NCBI GenBank assembly: GCA_963678675.1
Contig: OY783199.1
Location: forward strand, 16,698,348-16,762,347
Source: Xiphydria camelus
Taxonomy: Eukaryota > Arthropoda > Insecta > Hymenoptera > Xiphydriidae
Length of the DNA stretch: 64,000 nucleotides
Direction of reading: 5' to 3'
Below, piece after piece: positions 57,459-64,000 of the stretch. The notes beneath the pieces were generated by a model. That model saw nothing but the letters and a program-made list of their open reading frames with translations. It made no database searches and was not told where the DNA came from. Each line of letters starts with the position of its first letter. Within the stretch, counting starts at the first letter, position 1. The translations under genes and the position numbers were made by a program.

Positions 57459-58101
57459 ATACACTGTCATACAAATTGCGCAACACACGCTGTTGCGCAA
57501 TTTGTTTGACAATGTATGGCGGTGTTTGATGCGTTGCACAAATGTTTGACCAGCTTCACAAACATGTTACAAATATTTTGCGCAACGGGAACGTTTGCGC
57601 AACGCGTTGTATTGTGTATGTGCGCGTTGCGCTTCGATGCGCAACGGCTCCTCGTAGACCTTTTCCTCACTTTCATTAGACTCGCGGGAGCACCCTTTGC
57701 CTTCCGTACGAGCACCCTTTGTTTACCGTCCAGGGTCGACCTATCATAAATTAAGCCAACAAGAAGTCAAAAGTTCTCCGAAAGTGTTTGAATCCATCCT
57801 CAAATAATTTTTATAATCAAGAGGAGATGATAACTAATTCTTGAATTAGGTTGTCATAGCTAAGAGTCGCTCTTTTCTTTAGCCATTTTTTCATCCAAAT
57901 TCTTTGTTTTCTTTTTCGTTTTCTAGTAACATTGCCATCATCTAAGGCACACGCAATAATAATTGCCGCAATAACACTTGAGGACATGTTTGCTGTACGA
58001 TTCCCAACGTGTAACTGAAGTTTGAGTAAAATTTGCCCAAGTGTATGGATGATGCAATTGTGCAACGCAGCGTTGCGCAATTTGTTTGACAGTGTATGGG
58101 C
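57459..58101 (-). mobile_element. PIF/Harbinger deletion derivative
   Basis: Inverted ends catacactgtcaaacaaatt followed by gcgcaac; at the left end a second inverted copy creates a small hairpin (57,459-57,522). On the minus strand from 57,987 is the start of a Harbinger-type nuclease: MSSSVIAAIIIACALDD, then KRKRKQRIWMKKWLKKR and YDNLIQEL. After a frameshift at about 57,818 the match resumes as DYKNYLRMDSNTFGELLT and then stops. The RRxWxxxWLxxR...YxxLxxEL...FxxxLRMxxxxFxxLL order is what identifies the family. The catalytic part is gone, so it is a dead, internally deleted copy. Confidence 0.75.
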
Positions 58102-58327
58102 CCCTTTATGATAAGTGCGGGAGTTCGCGCCGACATTCACAAAAACGCTCGCGAGCAAACAAATAAATACAGCGATTAATTTGAATCACATAATATAAAT
58201 TAACCAATGTTTTGAAGAACAATTATTTTTCTAAACTCATGCGGCAAAATAAACGTTGACTTTAGAACGACCAATTATTGCAGTTTGTATATGAACGTCG
58301 TGATGACCATATACAATTCTATCTGGG

Positions 58328-58954
58328 TAATTTTCGTCCGCTGCTTGTTTATGACGGACAAAGTCCACGTGGAAAAAGTCATTCGCTCTCGTAAACTCGG
58401 ATCGGCCGATTAGATCCTACGGGTATAATAATAGATTTTAAGTCGCAGGTAAAGTCGTTCTGGTAAGAAAGGCGAACGAAGTGATATAATACGGCGGCCG
58501 GTCGTTTATTAGAACGAGCACTTTGTCTCTCCCGCTATAACTCGATGGGGAAAATTATGCGAGATACGTACGTACGCGGATACGAATTTATACGGTTACC
58601 TCTTATAGCTGTGCGACCCGGCGTGTCCTTGACGCGGGAAACGTTATGCACTGATTACCGCTTTACGCCTCGCGAAGTGTATATAGGTACCTCGAATCTT
58701 AGACGTTCGCGGTTCCCCCAATTAAGTCGCTAATTATCGACCAAAAAGGTTGCGCGTTAATTGTTTCATAGGCGGCGTGCAGTTGCGAGCAAAAACTCTG
58801 CATCTGCCGTGCGGGGTCTGCGAAACGGTCCGTTGAATAATTCATTTTGATCTGCATAACTTAACACTGCTTATCGTTAACGGTATAATTGCGTTCAAAG
58901 TCGTATTTTTTTCAATTGTCTCCGCATTGAAAAATAGAGCAATTAATTTTCCAA
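58328..58954. other. No gene seen
   Basis: Moderately CpG-rich at 58,500-58,740, where an open frame of 62 codons has no recognisable content. Confidence 0.35.
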
Positions 58955-59145
58955 TCGAATGAAAACGGTAGTTAATTACAAAGGTGTGATTAGTTTTTGA
59001 ATTTTTCCAATAGAGAATAACAAAGGAATACAACTGAAGCTAGGAAGTGCATTGAGAGAAATAATTACTAGTGCCAACAAAATTTTGTCTTCAATCATAA
59101 AGCGCGATATAATACAAGCCGTGATTTTCTTCGTATAACACATTT
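58955..59145 (+). repeat. Dispersed repeat D, copy 2
   Basis: Same order of words as 41,578-41,790 (see there), with a complete MITE attached downstream. Confidence 0.7.
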
Positions 59146-59306
59146 TTTGATGGGTTCGAATAATAATTTTTTTTTAGCCTAGGAAGAATTTCTCGTCTCA
59201 ACGAAGGTATTCTAGAATCGAGAATATATCTATGTCCTTCGATCTGTATTCATAATTTTCGGTTCAAGATATTTTTATGACACTAGCAATTATTTTTCTC
59301 AGTGCA
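59049..59306. mobile_element. Complete MITE, CACTGAG group
   Basis: Ends tgcattgagagaaataatta...ctagtgcc and complement (gacactagcaattatttttc then tcagtgca). Halves of the same element are at 2,230-2,355 and 41,672-41,785. Confidence 0.75.
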
Positions 59307-59310
59307 TCCA

Positions 59311-59549
59311 GGGAAAAGGTTGTTGAATACGAACCTAATAGAAAAATTTATTTGAGATGAATAGGAATGTATTCACATCGAAAAAAAGTCTATTTGAATT
59401 AAATAAATATTCTACAAGGTTCTCGTACTCGATTAAAAATATATGCGAAACATTTATTTAGTTCAAATAGACTTTCGTTCGATGTGAATAAATTCCTGTT
59501 TATCTCAAATTTTTCTGTTATAGGTTCCTATTCAACTAGACCTTTTCCC
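59311..59549. mobile_element. MITE, gggaaaaggt ends
   Basis: Arms of about 95 bp: gggaaaaggttgttgaatac ... tttgagatgaataggaatgt ... aatagactttttttcgatgt-type sequence, and complement. It starts five bases after the preceding MITE ends. Confidence 0.82.
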
Positions 59550-59971
59550 TTAGTTGTGTGTGCGCGATTGAGTGTCCAGAATAGGCAGGTCCCGCGCCGC
59601 CAAAACGTCTATCGCGCGCGTAAAATTTGCGGAACTCGCGCGGCGCGACAGGACGAAGGGGTCCGAGAACGAAAAATGAGAGCAAACCGTTTCTCGAAGT
59701 GGAACGAAGGTGCAGGCACTTATAATGGCGTTACCGGTTACAGCGTAGCGCCGTTGTCGTCCGCTCGGACCAGAAGGCTCGGCTCGTTGGTACGGTCGCC
59801 CCGGCCAGTCGGTGGGGGGAAGGTCGAAGAAGGCCGCAGCTGGCTATAGATCCTGCCCGTATGCAGTCGGCTCGCGCGAAGCATACCTCGAATCGCGCAG
59901 GCCTGATTATCTCGTCCATTTTCTTTTTGCCTTTCAATTCTCACAATATGGCAACGACGGCGACAAAGCAC

Positions 59972-60642
59972 AATTCGGTCTTGACGTAAAAAATATTGAT
60001 ATTTTTAAATTTAATTTTTAATCCGCATGCATATTCAATAACAAACGAAAGAGAAACGGTTCGACAAAATAATTAGGTATAACAAAAAATAGGTGCCTAC
60101 AAGGAAGACAAGAATAATAATACTAATAATAATAATAGTAGTAATAGTAATAATAGCGCTGATGATAGTAGAAGTAGACGCGGCAAAGGATGAAGGTAAA
60201 AGGTAATATGTGTAAATAATAAAAGAACTTAAAAAGAGTCGCACTTATGCTAAACAACGAGTGCCAAGGAGAAAGTCTTACTAATCCATGACGTAGTTAT
60301 ATTTCAAAACGTCGTTTTCCAATCAATATTTCCTATTATTATTTGAACTCCTATACGTTAAAAAATAAACATTAATTTATTATATTAATGGTTAATAAAT
60401 AATTATTTGTACTAATGATTAACCCAACATACGATTTTTAATGTTTAAATATTAATAAATTTCAATATTTAGTATTATATAGGTATATAAATTAATGATA
60501 ATTAAATTTATAATAATAATGATTATTATAGATAAAATAATCCAGATAAATAAAACGGAAAAGTGAAAAAATACGGGGTAAATAATTTTATCCTAATTTT
60601 TTTCGAATCTGCGATAAAAAGAATTAGTGTTAGAACCAAATT
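59972..60642 (-). mobile_element. MITE family A, copy 5, enlarged by AT-rich insert
   Basis: aattcggtcttgacgtaaaa at one end and atctgcgataaaaagaatta then accaaatt at the other. About 300 bp of AT-rich sequence with ATA/TAA microsatellite runs (60,105-60,165 and 60,350-60,540) separates recognisable core words (aaacgtcgttttccaat). Confidence 0.65.
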
Positions 60643-61222
60643 ATCGACGTCCGTTGACTATTTCCACAGAGTCGTCTCGTAAATATATTTGCAACGAGTT
60701 ACCCGCAATTTTTGGATATATTATTTAAAAGCACACTCGCTCCCATCCGTCATACACAACAATTACGAATAGCTACCGGAAACGGAGACTTCGACGACCG
60801 CGCGACGATGTCACGCATGAGCTGTTTCTCCTAAATTTTCTACAACGACGCAAATATACTCGCGGAATGCTATGTATACCCGCCAAAACTACATCACCGG
60901 CTTTTAAATTGCTTTAAATGCGATCGATGCCGTATCCCGACGACCGGAAATCCTATAAAAGAGTACACGGAACGATCCCCCGCTTTCTAACGCTCGAAGA
61001 AACTATACCGTACACTTCTCTTATCGACTAGTAGAGCCACAACGGCTCCGTCAGTCGAGGAACGCCATCCAGGAAATACTTGGAAATCCTGGCGCGCTAT
61101 ATACGTACATACGTATCTTCCCCGCCCCTGCCGTCGTACATCCTTTTCGCGATCGCGAATCTGTTCGACCTGCAGAATCACGACTGCCTCGCCATGTGCC
61201 ACATTGGCGCGATCGCTATGTG

Positions 61223-61223
<1 letters not shown>

Positions 61224-61278
<55 letters not shown>
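61224..61278 (+). repeat. (CT)n microsatellite
   Basis: About 27 CT units in the putative 5' region of the gene starting at 61,914. Confidence 0.95.
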
Positions 61279-61280
<2 letters not shown>

Positions 61281-61913
61281 CGTCTCTCATATGCACACAC
61301 GTCCGCGCCGTGTGTCCGCGCTTCCCTCCCCTTTACCCCTTCGCGATCGTAAGGACGCGCGCCCCTCCCCTCTCCGCCACGCGCGACCATTCGCCCCCAC
61401 CGTCGTCCTTTCGTCATTGCCTCCTTCTCTCGCCGCCTAGGTCGGTCCTCGATCTGTCTCTTCCTCGGCCGCCGTACCCAATCCCAACGCCAGAGGTCGT
61501 CTCGGTTTCGCGCAGCTGTCTCGCCTCGGTGAACGTACCTACCGCTCGGACTCGCGCACAGTCCGTCAGAGAACCTCGTTGAGTGCGGTCGCGGGGATTC
61601 GTCCGTTCGACCAACGTGCGCGCGTGTGCTTTGCAAGACTGCGCCGTGATTTCGCGAGTGCATCTCGTCGTTGACGTCTTGTCGCTCTCCTCGTCTCTCC
61701 ATTACACGCGGCAGCGCAGGCGAGAAAACACCTCGGAACGGATAGGAGTGGAAAAACATTCGTCGGTGCACCCACCGCCGTACACGGAGACCGGGAGGAG
61801 CGGAGAGTGGTAACAGGAGCAATACATTCGCGCGACTTCCGGCCGGTTTCGCGGCCCGCCCCGCCGAGCGTATTCCTTCGCGCGGCTATAACCCGTGCAT
61901 TTCGCGCGCGAAG

Positions 61914-62087
61914 ATGGTGCGCGGTCTCTCGCAGTGGACGAAGACGTTGAGCTTCCCGGCGAGGGTGTCGCCGCAGAGACCGGCCAAGGAGGCGAAGGGT
62001 TTCCACGTCAGTCCCAGCGCGAGCCCCACGTCGCCGCCGAGTCCGATCAACGATAACATGGACAAGGCGCCGATTATCACGGATGAG
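61914..62087 (+). CDS. First coding exon of a gene leaving the window
   Basis: An ATG in good context (gcgaagATGG) opens 58 codons ending at the donor GATGAG|gtgagg, phase 0. The peptide starts MVRGLSQWTKTLSFPARVSP, then a basic segment and a serine/proline-rich run (SPSASPTSPPSPINDNMD) and ends KAPIITDE. This looks like a regulatory amino terminus of a signalling or scaffold protein, but I do not recognise it. The next exon must lie beyond 64,000 or was missed. The upstream CpG-rich block fits a promoter. Confidence 0.55.
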
Positions 62088-62219
62088 GTGAGGATTATTT
62101 GCTCGCCGTTTCTCGCGTTGTCGTTGTATGTGTATCGTTTACCTGTGGGATATAATATAGGTATGGGGCGCGCGCGATGTGTACCGTTGTAACGTCGCGA
62201 GTGTGTGGGGGTTTGGAAC

Positions 62220-62960
62220 ACTCACGGATCTTTGAGATTTTATCACGTGCCTGAAATTTCGAACATTCATTTGGATGAAAAATTTCACGTGGCTAAAGTT
62301 TCGATCGTTCATTTGAACGAAAAAATTCGAAATTAAAAGATCACGGTCATTGTTGAGTTTATTGATTACTATTTCTCATAGTCGCCCAGTTCGCAAAAAT
62401 TTCTCTGTACCATATGACGAACGAAAAATGTCAACTTTAAGAGATCATGGCCAATGTTGAGTTTATTGTTTACTAGATCTACTTTATGAGGGTAAATTAG
62501 GAAAGTAACTTCAATCACTGTTATCTCATTACCTATGAGCTTTTTGCTGATATTTGTACAATGCTTTTTTGAAGATTACATTTCAATCTACAATAAAGTC
62601 TTATGTCAATGTAGGCCAAACATTCATGAATAATGAGATAATAGTGATTGAAGTTTCTTTCATGGTGAATAAGTTTAGATCCAATAATCAATAAACTCGA
62701 CATTGACCCTGATCTCTTAAAGTCGAAATTTCTCGTTCGAACGAACGTTAGGAACTTCAGGGACATAAAATTTCGCCGTTAAAAATTACGGCCACTGTTA
62801 AGTTTATAGATTACTTTATTTCCAATAATCGTCCAGTCCGCAAAAATTCCTCTATACATCTATTATAGTAATCAATAAGTTCATCATTGGCCATGATCTC
62901 TTAAAATCGACATTTTTCATTAAAATGAACGTTCGGAACTTCATGTACATACTTTATCGC
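62220..62960. mobile_element. Nested inverted repeats around MITE family B copy 4
   Basis: A word of the type gatcayggycattgttgagtttatt occurs twice forward (62,340 and 62,443) and inverted at 62,690 and 62,880, with cgaacgttcatttgaacgaa-like arms outside. The family B copy (62,480-62,683, ends worn) sits at the centre, apparently inserted into one of these arms. Confidence 0.65.
62480..62683. mobile_element. MITE family B, copy 4
   Basis: Left arm ggaaagtaacttcaatcact and right arm gtgattgaagtttctttca with the usual middle (tgaagattacatttcaatct; caataaagtcttatgtc). Outermost bases are diverged relative to copies 1-3. Confidence 0.8.
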
Positions 62961-64000
62961 CGCGCGGCGCGGGATACGTTTGGAAAGAGAGAGAGTCGCA
63001 AGTGGCGCGGCGCGATAAAAGTCGATTCGACTGCATTGCCCGATCGAAGTGCAGATTAGGTGCATCGCCTACGCGCCGCGCGAGAAACCGGATCGTTTCT
63101 TTGGCGCGGTACGCCGAGAAGTATCACTATTTGGTCGAATTGACTTTTTTTTCACGCGTGGGACATTTCTCGATGGCGAGAAAGGAATGCGGTTCTGATG
63201 ACTCCCACGCGTTCGCGAGGAAAACCCCCGTACCGCGGACAGAAGTTCCTCGAAATTTGTTTTGTACGAACGTACCTATAGCAACGGCGTTTTCGGTTTT
63301 CTTGGTTTTGCAAACACACTCGGAAAAGGGGATTTCGCCCGAGTCGGATGAGGGTGACGAGAACACGCGTCGGCGCGGTTCACTGTTTTCGTAACGAGAG
63401 AACGAGTTCGACGCTGGTGATACTTTCAGTAGTGGGATAACTGTAAAAATTCATGGATTTTCCCATGATTTTTTTTACTAATTCTTTTTCTCAGAGTACA
63501 ATTTACTACATTTATCCATCCGGGGAAAGAACTTTTCGGGTGCCTTGCTTTGAATTTCCTCTTTTGTCGTCAAACCGCAGACTTTGGCGATGCGAAGCAT
63601 TCGCACAGTTCCAAATCTTCTACAAATCGCATGACTGCGAATAAACAAAATATCGCCGCGCAACTTTTTCAATTTTTAAAGAGTGACACTACACTTGCGT
63701 ATCTATAAATTATCCTCCGTCGCTCCCTACTCTTAATCACCCGAATAATATTCCCTCGTTGATAAACTCGTTCGACGCTCGTAACATCGGCTACACGCAT
63801 GAATCACGCTGCATCACGAGACGCCCGCGGACTGCACTCCCGCACCCGGGGTCACTCGAGTACATATCTATATACAACAGAGGTCTCGAAACGTGACGAA
63901 TCCTCCGTGTTTTCTCCCGCGGACGATCGAGCGGATCCATATTTAAGAGGCAGTGAAAGCTGATTGCGAAATAATAGGAAGATTCCGGCGGACGTTGAGC
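62961..64000. other. Probable intron, no exon seen
   Basis: The CpG content stays high to about 63,250. Short frames only. Nothing identifiable as an exon continuing from 62,087. Confidence 0.35.

Larger units (their letters stand above)
56614..58327 (+). mobile_element. MITE family E, copy split by 1.34-kb insert
   Basis: The left part 56,614-56,812 (agacaaatgtacgtaaattg; gtgtcattaaatgatttcga; gctacaataa) and the right part 58,158-58,327 (aaataaatacagcgattaat; aaataaacgttgactttaga; atctggg) together reproduce the intact copy at 41,839-42,191. Confidence 0.8.
60960..62087 (+). promoter_or_regulatory. CpG-rich promoter block with CT repeat
   Basis: Contains a TATA-like gctatatacgtacata (61,096), a (CT)n run and long CpG-rich sequence up to a start codon at 61,914. 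Such GAGA/CT runs are common near insect promoters. Frames across the CT run (for example on the minus strand 61,178-61,822) are repeat-driven. Confidence 0.45.

Noticed and set aside
61178..61822. 214-codon minus-strand frame with Arg-Glu run
   Set aside because: Driven by the CT microsatellite and CpG-rich flank; the same span has open frames in several phases.

Overview
This looks like insect nuclear DNA, most likely from a hymenopteran and possibly an ant. The genes are split by introns with GT..AG borders. One is an ionotropic receptor (IR) of a protostome-specific family. Two others are conserved eukaryotic housekeeping-type genes. CpG-rich promoter blocks sit in an otherwise AT-rich background full of small inverted-repeat transposons (MITEs). 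The order-level call is inference from composition and repeat style.

Layout. 1-2,095 (+): the 3' exons of an IR receptor. 2.1-7 kb: gene-free, with a minisatellite, a ~105-bp repeat and a TA-flanked MITE. 7-28 kb: an accessory region with almost no recognisable protein but strong internal structure. It holds three sets of diverged tandem cassettes (8.5-9.85, 15.5-18.0 and 25.9-28.1 kb), duplicated blocks linking them, a 149-bp satellite, and several long foldback elements. Many cassettes on the minus strand carry good 3' and 5' splice sites, and most are 1 modulo 3 in length. This is the best candidate for an undescribed locus: a rapidly diversifying alternative-exon array, or a spliced noncoding RNA.

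28.6-33.8 kb is the conserved core. RWDD4 (+, four exons) converges on RUSF1 (RUS1/DUF647 family, -, eight exons); both can be assembled with all reading frames joining. 34.5-39.3 kb (-) is a three-exon gene for an ~853-residue charged, low-complexity protein I do not recognise. Its second intron begins and ends exactly at transposon-like termini. 39.7-41.2 kb has weaker plus-strand coding candidates.

42-64 kb (+) has two CpG-rich promoter-like blocks, each ending in a short ATG exon with a good donor (42,993 and 61,914). They may be first exons of genes continuing past the window. Between them lie about 19 kb of apparent intron or intergenic DNA with layered transposon insertions, including a PIF/Harbinger remnant inside a MITE and a 2-kb element inside another element.

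Exon borders were read by eye. No search or alignment was run, so family names rest on recognised motifs and period lengths are approximate unless stated as counted.
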